From NCBI RefSeq assembly GCF_016756775.1, contig NZ_JAERMU010000001.1, positions 186,001 through 250,000 on the forward strand: a DNA stretch of 64,000 nt. The letters run 5' to 3'. Made by a program: the position numbers and the translations under genes. The DNA comes from Dryocola clanedunensis subsp. sulfonylureivorans (lineage in GTDB: Bacteria; Pseudomonadota; Gammaproteobacteria; Enterobacterales; Enterobacteriaceae). Of the stretch, positions 43,369-52,162 are shown one piece after another (positions within the stretch are counted from its first letter, which is position 1; each line of letters opens with the position of its first letter). The notes under the pieces are model-generated. The model worked only from the letters and a program-made list of their open reading frames with translations. It searched no databases and was not told the origin of the DNA.

Positions 43369-44541
43369 ATGGAAACAATTCAGTTTACGCTGCTGAAAAA
43401 TGCCAGGCTTCTGACCCCCACGGGTATTCGCCCTGGCTCCCTGCTGTTAGGCAACGGAAAAATTCTGGCTCTGGGCGAAGATCTTTCCCCCCCTTATCTG
43501 AGCCACTGCCACACGGTAAATATCAAAAATCAGCTCGTTTTGCCGGGTATGATTGACCAACACGTTCACCTGACCGGCGGCGGCGGTGAAGATGGTTTCC
43601 ACACCCGGACGCCGGAAGTGACCCTGAGCCAGTTACTGAAAGCGGGGATCACAAGCGTTATGGGCCTGCTGGGGACAGACGGGACAACCCGCCATATCTC
43701 TTCGCTGTTCGCAAAAGTTATGGGGCTACGTCATGAAGGGATAAGCGCCTGGATGCTGACCGGATCCTACGAAGTGCCTACCGTGACGCTGACCGACTCC
43801 GTTAAAGAGGATATTGCCTTTCTGGAGCCGGTTCTGGGTGTTAAAACGGCGATTTCTGACCATCGTTCCTCCTTCCCTACCCTGCATGAACTGATCCGTC
43901 TGGGTACGCAGGCTCGCGCAGCCGCCCTCATGACGCGTAAACCAGGTCTGGTGGTAATGCATCTCGGTAATGCCAGCAGCGCCCTTCAACCGCTGGAAGA
44001 AGTGCTCAACCATTGTGATGTACCTGCAGGTCATTTTCTGCCCACGCACGTTAATCGTCAGCGACACTTATGGGATCACAGCCTGCAGCTTGCACGTAGT
44101 CATAAAGTTAATCTGGATATTACCTCGGGAATTAACCCGGAACTGGGTGCCAGAGGCGCGGTAAAACCTTCACAGGCAGTTATCGAAGCGCTGGATAATG
44201 GCATTGATTTGTCGCAGCTCACGCTCAGCTCCGACGGCAATGGCAGCATTCCGGCCTTTGATGCCCTGGGCAACTTAACCGGTTTAACCGTAGCTGGGTT
44301 CGACAGTTTATTGCAGGAGATACGCGATCTGCATGAACAGCTGCCGCTGGAAACAATCTGGCCGCTGGTTGCCGGGAACGTTGCGCACAGGCTTAAACTT
44401 TCTGGCAAAGGGGCCTTATTACCCGGTTACGACGCGGACCTGCTGATAGTCGACGATCGCCTTGAAATCCGCGCTGTATGGGCGAAGGGCCAGCTGATGC
44501 TGGACGGACAAGATCTGCTGGTAAAGGGGACGTTTGAATAA
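43369..44541 (+). CDS. Isoaspartyl dipeptidase-like amidohydrolase (IadA family)
   Basis: 390-residue binuclear-metal amidohydrolase, the length of E. coli IadA. Metal motif QHVHLTGGGGEDGFHTRTPEVTLSQLLKAGITSVMGLLGTDG, with further matches AISDHRSSFPTLHEL, PTHVNRQRHLWDHSLQLA and LTLSSDGNGSIPAFD (Asp ligand). IadA hydrolyses beta-aspartyl dipeptides formed from damaged proteins. A second IadA-like enzyme in an operon with a dedicated transporter and creatininase may act on another amide. ATG 43369 is 1 bp past the creatininase stop. Confidence 0.85.
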   Translation: METIQFTLLKNARLLTPTGIRPGSLLLGNGKILALGEDLSPPYLSHCHTVNIKNQLVLPGMIDQHVHLTGGGGEDGFHTRTPEVTLSQLLKAGITSVMGLLGTDGTTRHISSLFAKVMGLRHEGISAWMLTGSYEVPTVTLTDSVKEDIAFLEPVLGVKTAISDHRSSFPTLHELIRLGTQARAAALMTRKPGLVVMHLGNASSALQPLEEVLNHCDVPAGHFLPTHVNRQRHLWDHSLQLARSHKVNLDITSGINPELGARGAVKPSQAVIEALDNGIDLSQLTLSSDGNGSIPAFDALGNLTGLTVAGFDSLLQEIRDLHEQLPLETIWPLVAGNVAHRLKLSGKGALLPGYDADLLIVDDRLEIRAVWAKGQLMLDGQDLLVKGTFE

Positions 44542-44600
44542 CCGTAGAAATCTGCACTCGCTCATTCTGGCGCACGGAAAGGGAAGCGGTACGCACGGCA

Positions 44601-45602
44601 TCAAAATGCAATATCCACCACCAGCGTATCCGTATAGGTCCCGGCAGGCGGCGTGTCCTGGCTGGTGAGAACTTTGGCGACATAGTTGTAGCTGCGTAGC
44701 AGACCGTCGGTGCTGACGGCAGAGGAGACGCCGCTGGCCCAACGCTCCGCACCGAGGATTCCCCAGCGGTCAGTCCCGTTGGACTTATAAACTTCATAGT
44801 TCATAAAGTTGCTGCCGCTGGCCATCCGTCTCACCGTGCCGTTGGGGTGGATACCGTTATCCAGCCCGACGGTGTAGGTACTGCCCTTGGTGCAGGTGAT
44901 GCCTACGGTCTGGGAGACGCTTTTGAAGTTTTGCACCAGTGGCGCGCTGTCAAAGTTGACCGCCGGGGCGGAAATCGCCGTGCAGTCGTTGGTGACGGTC
45001 ATGGAAAGCGTGGTGGTCGGCGAGCCATTCCCCGTCTGATACGCCAGGCAGAGCGCCACACCAAGGCTGCAAATATTCCAGTCGATGCGAAAGTTCAGCA
45101 CCAGCCGATAAGGCCCGGCGCTGATGTTCTGCCCGGCGACGGTGCGAAAGTAAATCGGCAGGTCGTACCGTTTGCTGGATAACAGGCCAAGCAGCGTTGA
45201 CCCGCTCCAGGTGTAGGTTCCTCCCACCTGCACTTCGCTGTTGTTGGCGCAGGCGGCCTGCCCGCAGACAACCACCGGAACGTTATCGGGGTTCGCTGGC
45301 GTATCCGTACGCCGCAACAGCCCGCGAGTCCCGCCCGGCGCGGGTGTCGCACTCACAAAGGTCAGCGTCACGTTATCAGAGGTCAGGAGATTCAGTACCG
45401 TATCGCAGCTCAGCGACAGGGTCGCCGAGGTAGACTGTACGGTGGTATTGACCACAAAAGAGCTTTGCGTACCGAACGATCCCGTATTCGAGCCGCTGAG
45501 CGTGCAGGCCGCCCGTACCGGCGCTGTGAAAAACAGCAGCAGCAATCCCAAAAGCAGACAGATTTTGGCCGGGCGGCTATTCGCCCATCTGCTGCGGGCC
45601 AT
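44601..45602 (-). CDS. Csu-type pilus tip adhesin (spore coat U domains)
   Basis: 333-residue secreted protein with a Sec signal (ICLLLGLLLLFFTAPVRA). Two spore-coat-U/SCPU-type domains: the first contains CTLSGSNTGSFGTQ and the second NDCTAISAPAVNFDSAPLVQ...GITCTKGSTYTVGLDNG, ending YTDTLVVDIAF. A two-domain last gene fits the tip subunit (CsuE-like) of archaic chaperone-usher pili. GGAGG lies 7 nt before the ATG, which overlaps the usher stop by one base (TGATG). Confidence 0.83.
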   Translation of the reverse strand: MARSRWANSRPAKICLLLGLLLLFFTAPVRAACTLSGSNTGSFGTQSSFVVNTTVQSTSATLSLSCDTVLNLLTSDNVTLTFVSATPAPGGTRGLLRRTDTPANPDNVPVVVCGQAACANNSEVQVGGTYTWSGSTLLGLLSSKRYDLPIYFRTVAGQNISAGPYRLVLNFRIDWNICSLGVALCLAYQTGNGSPTTTLSMTVTNDCTAISAPAVNFDSAPLVQNFKSVSQTVGITCTKGSTYTVGLDNGIHPNGTVRRMASGSNFMNYEVYKSNGTDRWGILGAERWASGVSSAVSTDGLLRSYNYVAKVLTSQDTPPAGTYTDTLVVDIAF

Positions 45603-47998
45603 CACGGTGCCTCCCGGCGGCAAACCAACGGGCCATAGGTATTGAGTTTGTGATCGCTTTTTGTCGACAGGGTAAGCGTTGTGCGACAGCGTTTACCGTC
45701 CGGCATGGTGACGATCAGCGGGTTAACGTCACTGAGATCCTCAAGATAGGCGATACCGTCATAGCCTACCGGAACCGGGGGTTGCAGCCTGCGGTAAACC
45801 TGGCTTGAAACGGGCAGCGGCCTGCCCTCCTCATCGTGCAGCACCACGCTTGCCACCCACTGCTGCTGCACAGGGAAATCGAGCAGATAACCCGAGCGGC
45901 GGCGCAGCGCAATGCGCTGTTCGGTATTTTTGAGTGCGGTATCCGCCGGCAGATTCAGCGTGTTAATACTGTAGTTAGCGGGATAGTAAGAAGAGACGCC
46001 GCTTATCAGCAGATAGCCGTCGTCGTCGGTGGTGCCCATCGGCTGGTTTTCATAATTCACCGTCACGCCGCGATGGCCGTCGGTACTGACCACCACAAAG
46101 GCATCGTTAACGCGGTTGGCGGCAAACAGCGTGCCGTCCATCATCACCAGCGAGCCGGTCAATTCCCCCCACTGGGTATAGCTGTTGCGCTGGCCGTAAG
46201 CCCCGCCCTGCAGCTCAACTTTGTTATTGCGCCAGCCCAGCGTCGCCTGCTGATAATCGTCGCTGTCACTCTGATTAGCGTAGGCCATGTTCCAGCTGAA
46301 TCCACCGTCGCTCGGCATGGCATGGCTGTAGTTCACCCGCTGCGTGTTACCGGCATCCGGCGTGTTCTCAACGCTGAACGCTACGTTGTCCTGCGTGCCG
46401 AACGGCACCTGTAAGGACAGGGCCATCGTCCAGCCGCTGGTCGCTGGATCGTGGCTGGCAGCAAGATAAAAGCTGCTGTTGCCCCACAGGTTTTTGCTCC
46501 ACGACAGATTGAGCAGCTGGGTTTTCTCGTCGTCGAAGCTGCGCACGTCGATCCACGCCGCGCCAATGTTGCCGTACTCGCCCATATTAAAGGAGAGCGA
46601 GTATTGATCGGTGCTGCGGCTCAGGCTGGCAATGGGCTGATGGTCATCGTCGTAAAGATCGGGGGAGTCGTAGAGCGCGAGATTGCCGAAGGTGCGATCG
46701 CGGTGGCTGTGCTGGGTGTCGATGTTAAACCAGTCGGTATTGTACTGGTAACCCCAGTTTATCTGCTGCCCTCCTTTGCCGCGCATTTCGCTGCGGGAGT
46801 ACGCGCCGTTGACCACGCCGAAGCTGCCCAGTTTGACCAGCGTCCCCAGCCCGCCCAGCGCAAGTGATTCCGCCCCTTCCGCATGGCTCTCAACCGTCCA
46901 GTAGTCGTTCACGCCGTAGCGATACGAACCGCTGGCCGCCGCCGGGCCATAGGAGAAGTTTTCCAGCCCGTAGTCACGCCGCAAACTGCCGAGCGTGATC
47001 GCCCCGTCGCTGAGCCCGGGTTTGAGCAATTCACTGGCGACATAAAACGGCAAGGTGGTTGAAACCTGACGCCCAAGCGCGTCCGTGGTGACCAGCACCG
47101 CATCGCCGGAGCCATTAACGTACGGCAGGTTGGTGAGCGTGAACGGGCCGGGCTGCAGATTTGTGCTGCCGGTTCGGTAACCGTTGATAAAGACGTCAAC
47201 GGTGGACGGCACCGCCGCCTCGCCGGAGAAGGCGGGAAGCGGATAGGTAATTAAATCCGGACGCAGGGTAAAGTCGCGCCCGAAAGAGACGCCCCCCATG
47301 CGCACGCTGCTGCTCCAGCTCAGGGCATCGCTGACCACGTCCCCCGCCGACCAGCTTAAAACATCGTCTTCGTCGGTGCCGGTCAGGGTGGTGTCATAGC
47401 GCAGGTAGCCGTCATTTTCGCTGTCGTAGCCGGAGAACTGCTGGCGAAACGTCCCGGTGCTGGAAAGACTGTAGCTGCCGCTGAAAATGCGCAGCTCGTG
47501 CCAGGCCGTGGTCTGGGAGCCGCTGTTCTGCGTGTTGCTGGCGTAGACGTCGTAATTAAGAAGCGCGCCGGTTCCGCCCAGGGCTTTTACGCGCGAATCG
47601 CGCTTGCCAAGCATCAGCGCCTGTTCGGGCAGCCAGTCGTTCGGCACGCTCAGCAGCAGCCGCTGGCCGGTGCTGTCATAGTTTGCCTGCACCCTGGATA
47701 AGGCAGAGACATTCACGTCCCCGGCAGGGAGTTTGTCTGCCGGCAGGCCCGCGCGCTGTAAATCGGCGCTGGAGACAAAATACTGTCCGTTGCGCCGGGT
47801 AACGGGTACCACCTGGCCGCTGTCCCATTGGTTAAAAACCAGGGAAAGATGAAAAACCGTTGCGGCATCCGCCTCCTGCGCCCGCGGCGGTGGAGGCAAC
47901 AGATCATCCCCGTCTTCAGCGCCAGCGCCGGGTGACAGGGAGGAGAGTAAGATAGCCATCGGCAGTAACCGGGTTAGTTGACCGGTGCGGATTGCCAT
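45602..47998 (-). CDS. Fimbrial outer-membrane usher (CsuD-like)
   Basis: 798-residue usher with a signal peptide (LTRLLPMAILLSSLSPGAGA). Beta-barrel and plug features: LDYDV-type segments such as LNYDVYASNTQNSGSQ, SVRMGGVSFGRDFTLRPDLITYPLPAFSGEAAVPSTVDVFINGYRTGS, LVTTDALGRQVSTTLPFYV, and a C-terminal domain with CRTTLTLSTKSDHKLNTYGPLVCRREAP. It folds and exports chaperone-bound pilins. The start overlaps the chaperone end by 25 nt; a downstream ATG at 47959 is a less likely alternative. Confidence 0.88.
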   Translation of the reverse strand: MAIRTGQLTRLLPMAILLSSLSPGAGAEDGDDLLPPPPRAQEADAATVFHLSLVFNQWDSGQVVPVTRRNGQYFVSSADLQRAGLPADKLPAGDVNVSALSRVQANYDSTGQRLLLSVPNDWLPEQALMLGKRDSRVKALGGTGALLNYDVYASNTQNSGSQTTAWHELRIFSGSYSLSSTGTFRQQFSGYDSENDGYLRYDTTLTGTDEDDVLSWSAGDVVSDALSWSSSVRMGGVSFGRDFTLRPDLITYPLPAFSGEAAVPSTVDVFINGYRTGSTNLQPGPFTLTNLPYVNGSGDAVLVTTDALGRQVSTTLPFYVASELLKPGLSDGAITLGSLRRDYGLENFSYGPAAASGSYRYGVNDYWTVESHAEGAESLALGGLGTLVKLGSFGVVNGAYSRSEMRGKGGQQINWGYQYNTDWFNIDTQHSHRDRTFGNLALYDSPDLYDDDHQPIASLSRSTDQYSLSFNMGEYGNIGAAWIDVRSFDDEKTQLLNLSWSKNLWGNSSFYLAASHDPATSGWTMALSLQVPFGTQDNVAFSVENTPDAGNTQRVNYSHAMPSDGGFSWNMAYANQSDSDDYQQATLGWRNNKVELQGGAYGQRNSYTQWGELTGSLVMMDGTLFAANRVNDAFVVVSTDGHRGVTVNYENQPMGTTDDDGYLLISGVSSYYPANYSINTLNLPADTALKNTEQRIALRRRSGYLLDFPVQQQWVASVVLHDEEGRPLPVSSQVYRRLQPPVPVGYDGIAYLEDLSDVNPLIVTMPDGKRCRTTLTLSTKSDHKLNTYGPLVCRREAP

Positions 47999-48723
47999 AC
48001 ATCGTCAGGCGCATTGATCGAGGCGGAAAGCTGCGTCGGACGCGTCATGGAGGCCGGCAGTGGCCAGGCGCGCTCGCTGTTGGGCAGCACATAGCCCATC
48101 AGCCCATCCGCTAATACCCGCTGCTGGCCGCCCTGCGCCAGCGTGACCTTGCTGAGGCGCACGTGAACGTTGCCTCGATTGGCGACCTGAAGGGCAGGTT
48201 TTCCACCGTCGTTGATGACCCGCCAGGAAAGCTGGCCGGGGTCAGTATTGGCGTGGTTGCTGGCCGCTGTCTTTGTCGCGATGCCCTGGCCGTAGGCGAA
48301 CAGGGGAATGGAGTAGCGCATCTGCAGTTTCAGGCCCATCTGCGGCCTGCTGTTGTCCGTCGGCTGGGGGATTTCATCCACTACAATACGATAAGCCTGC
48401 TCCTGCCCTGCCGGTATGGTGCTCTGTTTTATCAGGCGGATCAGCTGTTTGCTGCCGCCTTTGATGTTCACAATCGGCGGGCTGGCCACCACGTCCTGCT
48501 GTTGCTGATAGCGTTCATGTCCCCCCTCCTGCTGCCAGCGCACCACCCTCACCTGCATGGTCGTGGCGCTGCTTCCCTGGTTCTGGATCCACAGTTCTGC
48601 CGCTTTGGCGTCGGCGGCGAGAAAAGGATCGATAGGCCAGATGAGAACGTTACTGGCGGCTCCCGCCTGCCAGACGGTCAATAACCCGAGCGCCGCGCAG
48701 GCTCCTCTTATCCACTGCTTCAT
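47974..48723 (-). CDS. Periplasmic pilus chaperone (CsuC-like)
   Basis: 249-residue PapD-type chaperone with signal peptide (KQWIRGACAALGLLTVWQAGAAS). Two immunoglobulin-like domains: LWIQNQGSSATTMQVRVVRW in the first and the linker/second domain with LKLQMRYSIPLFAYG and GNVHVRLSKVTLAQGG. It binds SCPU pilins after export and donates a strand to them. GGGAG precedes the ATG at 48723; an earlier ATG at 48744 overlaps the pilin gene. Confidence 0.88.
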   Translation of the reverse strand: MKQWIRGACAALGLLTVWQAGAASNVLIWPIDPFLAADAKAAELWIQNQGSSATTMQVRVVRWQQEGGHERYQQQQDVVASPPIVNIKGGSKQLIRLIKQSTIPAGQEQAYRIVVDEIPQPTDNSRPQMGLKLQMRYSIPLFAYGQGIATKTAASNHANTDPGQLSWRVINDGGKPALQVANRGNVHVRLSKVTLAQGGQQRVLADGLMGYVLPNSERAWPLPASMTRPTQLSASINAPDDVWQSAPVN

Positions 48724-48737
48724 TTTGTTCTCCCTGG

Positions 48738-49256
48738 TTACCATGACAGCGTCACGGTGAGTTGGTCGGTATAGGTCCCTGCCGGACTGAATCCCGTAAG
48801 CTGCGCCGCGCCAAACAGGGGCAGCGTAATGTTGTTACTGTTGCTGTACGCTACCGTCACCGCCTGATTAACAAGGATCTCACTGCCGGCCGTCAGCGAA
48901 CTGCTGGTATACAGGCGATAAGGCACCGCATCCGTTCCACCGCTACGAACCATACGCCGCACGGTGGTGTAATTTCGTCCGCCGTCGATAGCCATACTCA
49001 GTACCACGCCCGGCGTGCAGGCAAGCGTTAGCGAGCCGTTTGGTACAAAAGCGGCGCTGGTGATACCGCTCTCCACTCCCGAATGGCTACCAAAGTTGAA
49101 CGTCCCGAACACGCTGCCGGTGCCCGTCGTGACGGAGCAGCCCGGCGTTATCGTTGCGCCTACCTGAAACGACCTGCTGGTCACCGTCAACGCGCCGGCA
49201 GAAAGGGATATTCCCGAAAGCACGCCCGCCAGCAAGAATCCATGGAATTTGAGCAA
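48738..49256 (-). CDS. Csu-type minor pilin (spore coat U domain)
   Basis: 172-residue secreted subunit with signal peptide (GFLLAGVLSGISLSAGA) and one SCPU domain: GATITPGCSVTTGTGSVFGTFNFGSHSG, LTLACTPGVVLSMAIDGG, ending GTYTDQLTVTLSW. No ATG is near the expected start; TTG at 49256, preceded by GAGGG at 8 nt spacing, is the best choice. A rare start may keep this subunit at low level relative to the first pilin. Confidence 0.8.
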   Translation of the reverse strand: MLKFHGFLLAGVLSGISLSAGALTVTSRSFQVGATITPGCSVTTGTGSVFGTFNFGSHSGVESGITSAAFVPNGSLTLACTPGVVLSMAIDGGRNYTTVRRMVRSGGTDAVPYRLYTSSSLTAGSEILVNQAVTVAYSNSNNITLPLFGAAQLTGFSPAGTYTDQLTVTLSW

Positions 49257-49321
49257 AGCGAAGCCCTCAGCAGTCGCGGCTGCCTGTTCAGTTCCTTAAC
49301 TGATTTCGGTTGAAGCGCGGG

Positions 49322-49891
49322 TTAGTAAGTCACACTCACGTTAATCGTGTCGGTGTAGGTGCCGGGTGCCACAGTCACGCTATTGCCCCCACCCTGAATA
49401 CGCCCGTAGACAATATAGTTATCCACGCCTGCGGTTGTGGACGCTTTCGGAATAGCCGTATTGTTGGCGATCACATTCGCAAAAGCGTTATCGCTGTAGA
49501 TGCTGTAGGCCACCCCCTGGGTCGCATCAGCCGTGTTAATCAGGTAGCGGGCTGGCGTTCCTGGCGTCCCCACGGCGGTGGCTGGCGCGCCGTTGGTGCT
49601 GCCCGTCACCTGCACGGTATAGGTTGCCCCGTTAGTACACTGGATGCCAAAACTGTTGCCTCCCGACGCACCGCTGAGCGTGGTGGTGAGCTGGCTAAAC
49701 GTCGCCGGGCTGGTACCGAAGTTCAGCGTACCGAAGTTAATACCGTTCTGAGCCGGAGAGCCATTGATCAGACAGCCGTTGGTGAGAGTTAGCGTGGCGG
49801 CGATAGTCCCGCTGCTGGTGACGGCCTGAGCCGACGTGGTGCCAAGCAGCAGGCCGCTGGCGCAGAGCGTCAGAAGAAAAATTTTGTTCAT
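49322..49891 (-). CDS. Csu-type major pilin (spore coat U domain)
   Basis: 189-residue secreted pilin with signal peptide (KIFLLTLCASGLLLGTTSAQA). SCPU features: NGCLINGSPAQNGINFGTLNFG, GIQCTNGATYTVQVTGS and the C-terminal strand GTYTDTINVSVTY. It is first in the operon, has a good ribosome site (GAGGA 7 nt before ATG 49891) and small-residue-rich composition, so it is the likely major shaft subunit. An upstream in-frame ATG at 49954 is not signal-peptide-like. Confidence 0.85.
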   Translation of the reverse strand: MNKIFLLTLCASGLLLGTTSAQAVTSSGTIAATLTLTNGCLINGSPAQNGINFGTLNFGTSPATFSQLTTTLSGASGGNSFGIQCTNGATYTVQVTGSTNGAPATAVGTPGTPARYLINTADATQGVAYSIYSDNAFANVIANNTAIPKASTTAGVDNYIVYGRIQGGGNSVTVAPGTYTDTINVSVTY

Positions 49892-50248
49892 TGTGTCGTC
49901 CTCAACGTAAATGAAACACCACCGCGAACGACCACCCGACGGTTGGCAAACCATTAACTCTCTAATAATTAGAAATTTAGTTTAGGGTGGGGAAATTAAC
50001 CAGAGCAGCCGGTCAAAACCATGCTGAGGGCGTATTGACACAATTAATTATTTTAAATCATACGGTTAGAGCCTGTTTACGGCGTACTACTTGTAACGTG
50101 AACAAGATATATTCATTTATGTGTGATGTTCATCACAGTTCATCGTTTCATTAACAAAATCGATAAAGTATAAAAAATAGTTGTAAAAAGTGTCGCGCTG
50201 ATTCAATTTATTACGCAAATATATGCTGAGTAATTATAACTATTACAT
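49892..50248. promoter_or_regulatory. Divergent pilus / dicarboxylate symporter control region
   Basis: This AT-rich region of about 355 bp has no gene. It holds the CRP-type site at 50122-50137 and promoters for the leftward pilus operon and rightward symporter. The strong AT bias between about 49970 and 50250 would suit H-NS or IHF binding (inference). Confidence 0.6.
50122..50137 (+). promoter_or_regulatory. CRP binding site
   Basis: TGTGA-TGTTCA-TCACA matches the CRP core TGTGA-N6-TCACA exactly. It lies about 112 bp upstream of the symporter ATG, consistent with catabolite control of a C4-dicarboxylate/amino-acid carrier; it may also act on the pilus promoter. Confidence 0.85.
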
Positions 50249-51571
50249 ATGATTCAGCAGGTTAATAAAGGGTTAATTACAGGCAGGGGTTACAGGCACG
50301 TGGCAAGTTCAAACAAACTTACGCTGTTTATCATTCTTTTTATGATGGCAGGGATCTTCTGCGGCGCGGCGATTCATGAGTACGCGTCTGCGGAGTCAGT
50401 CAAAACGTACGCAAATAACATCACCCTCTTCACCGATATCTTCCTGCGCTTAATTAAGATGGTCATTGCGCCGCTGGTCTTCAGCACGTTGACCGTGGGC
50501 ATTATGAAGCTCGGGGAAACCTCAACCATTGGCCGCATCGGCGGCAAGGCGATGGTCTGGTTTATCTCCTCCTCCGTGCTGTCGATTCTGGTTGGCCTGT
50601 TTGTCGTCACGGTGACGCACCCGGGAAGCGGTATGAATCTGCAAGTCCCGGCAGGCGACGTACAGACGGGCCTGGCGGTCAGCGGTATGTCCCTGAAGGC
50701 CTTTGTTTCACACACTATCCCCACCAGCATTGCTGGCGCGATGTCCGATAACGAGATCCTGCAAATCGTGGTGTTCTCTCTGTTCTTCGGCATTGCCGGG
50801 GCGTCGCTGGGCGAGAAGTTTAATGCCCCGCTGGTTGCCGCACTGGATGTGGTTTCCCATATCATGCTGAAGGTCACCGGCTATGTGATGTACGCTGCGC
50901 CGCTGGCCATTTTCGCCGCCATTTCATCGGTCATTGCTACCGAAGGTTTAGGCATTTTGCTTAACTACGCTTCGTTTATCGGCGGCTACTATGTGGCCAT
51001 CGTGCTTACCTGCGTGGTGCTGATTGGCGTGGGCTACATGGTGTTGAAAGGTGAAATTTTCCGGCTGCTGGCCATGCTCAAAGATCCGGTGCTGGTCGCC
51101 TTCACCACCAGCAGTTCCGAAGCGGCCTACCCGAAAACGCTCGACCAGCTAACGCGCTTTGGCTGTTCACGCAATATCGCGTCTTTTGTGCTGCCGATTG
51201 GCTATTCGTTCAATCTGGTCGGATCGATGGTCTACTGCTCTTTCGCCTCAATGTTTATCGCCCAGGCGTACAACATTCATCTCACCTTCTCGGAAATTGT
51301 CGTCCTGATGCTAACGCTGATGCTCGCCTCAAAAGGGATTGCCGGCGTGCCGCGTTCTGCACTGGTGGTACTGGCAGCAACCATCCCGAGCTTTAACATT
51401 CCGGTGGCGGGCATTCTGCTGCTGATGGGCATTGACCATTTCCTGGATATGGGCCGGTCGGCTATTAACGTGCTGGGGAACGGGGTCGCAACAGCGATGC
51501 TGTCGAAGAATGAAGGGAGGCGGGAAGAAGAGCATTCGGCTGGAGAAGAGGTCGCCGTAAACGGCGGATGA
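50249..51571 (+). CDS. Dicarboxylate/amino acid:cation symporter (DAACS; GltP/DctA family)
   Basis: 440-residue inner-membrane carrier. Family motifs: LIKMVIAPLVFSTLTVGI, the serine-rich hairpin VAFTTSSSEAAYPKTL and IGYSFNLVGSMVYCSFASMFIAQAYN, then GIAGVPRSALVVLAATI. Substrate could be C4-dicarboxylates, glutamate or aspartate. ATG at 50249 has no clear ribosome site; GTG at 50300 (VASSNKLTLF) gives a more family-like N terminus. Both are possible. It is followed by a REP pair. Confidence 0.85.
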   Translation: MIQQVNKGLITGRGYRHVASSNKLTLFIILFMMAGIFCGAAIHEYASAESVKTYANNITLFTDIFLRLIKMVIAPLVFSTLTVGIMKLGETSTIGRIGGKAMVWFISSSVLSILVGLFVVTVTHPGSGMNLQVPAGDVQTGLAVSGMSLKAFVSHTIPTSIAGAMSDNEILQIVVFSLFFGIAGASLGEKFNAPLVAALDVVSHIMLKVTGYVMYAAPLAIFAAISSVIATEGLGILLNYASFIGGYYVAIVLTCVVLIGVGYMVLKGEIFRLLAMLKDPVLVAFTTSSSEAAYPKTLDQLTRFGCSRNIASFVLPIGYSFNLVGSMVYCSFASMFIAQAYNIHLTFSEIVVLMLTLMLASKGIAGVPRSALVVLAATIPSFNIPVAGILLLMGIDHFLDMGRSAINVLGNGVATAMLSKNEGRREEEHSAGEEVAVNGG

Positions 51572-51632
51572 CGCTGACGCTTATCCGCCCTACGCGATAA
51601 ATTGTAGGGCGGATAAGCCTGCGTTATCCGCC
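51563..51632. repeat. REP/BIME pair between the symporter and cheW
   Basis: Facing units: GGCGGATGACGC..TTATCCGCCCTA at about 51563-51591 and TAGGGCGGATAAG..TTATCCGCC at about 51605-51632. They separate two convergent genes. Confidence 0.88.
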
Positions 51633-51639
51633 ACAAATA

Positions 51640-52146
51640 TCAGGCTACGCGGCTGCTGGTGGCTAAGTCCACCAGCGCCATCTCTTCGCTGTTCAGCAGC
51701 TTCTCGATGTTCACCAGAATCAACATGCGATCGCCAAGCGCGCCGAGCCCCGTCAGGTATTCGGTAGACAGCGTGACCGCAAACTCCGGCGCCGGGCGAA
51801 TCTGATCCGCTGCCAGCGACAGCACGTCAGACACGCCGTCGACCACGATACCTACAACGCGCTGACCCAGATTAAGCACGATAACCACGGTGTTTTCGTT
51901 GTACTCAACGCCCGTCTGGTCGAACTTGACCCGCAGATCGAGGATCGGCACGATAACGCCGCGCAGGTTGGTCACCCCTTTGATAAACGGCGGCGTGTTG
52001 GCAATGCGCGTCACCTGGTCGTAACCACGGATCTCCTGCACTTTCAGAATGTCGATGCCGTACTCTTCGTCACCCAGGGTGAACACCAGGAACTCCTGCC
52101 CGGATGGCTCCCCGGCAATTTTTGTCACATTAGTTAATCCGGTCAT
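51640..52146 (-). CDS. cheW: Chemotaxis coupling protein CheW
   Basis: 168-residue adaptor (E. coli 167) linking receptors to CheA. It starts [63 protein letters not shown], essentially the E. coli wording, with the receptor-binding NLRG loop. AGG lies 7 nt before the ATG. It is the last gene of motAB-cheAW; its neighbour tar is 13 kb away here instead of adjacent. Confidence 0.98.
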   Translation of the reverse strand: MTGLTNVTKIAGEPSGQEFLVFTLGDEEYGIDILKVQEIRGYDQVTRIANTPPFIKGVTNLRGVIVPILDLRVKFDQTGVEYNENTVVIVLNLGQRVVGIVVDGVSDVLSLAADQIRPAPEFAVTLSTEYLTGLGALGDRMLILVNIEKLLNSEEMALVDLATSSRVA

Positions 52147-52162
52147 TGATATACCTATTCTC

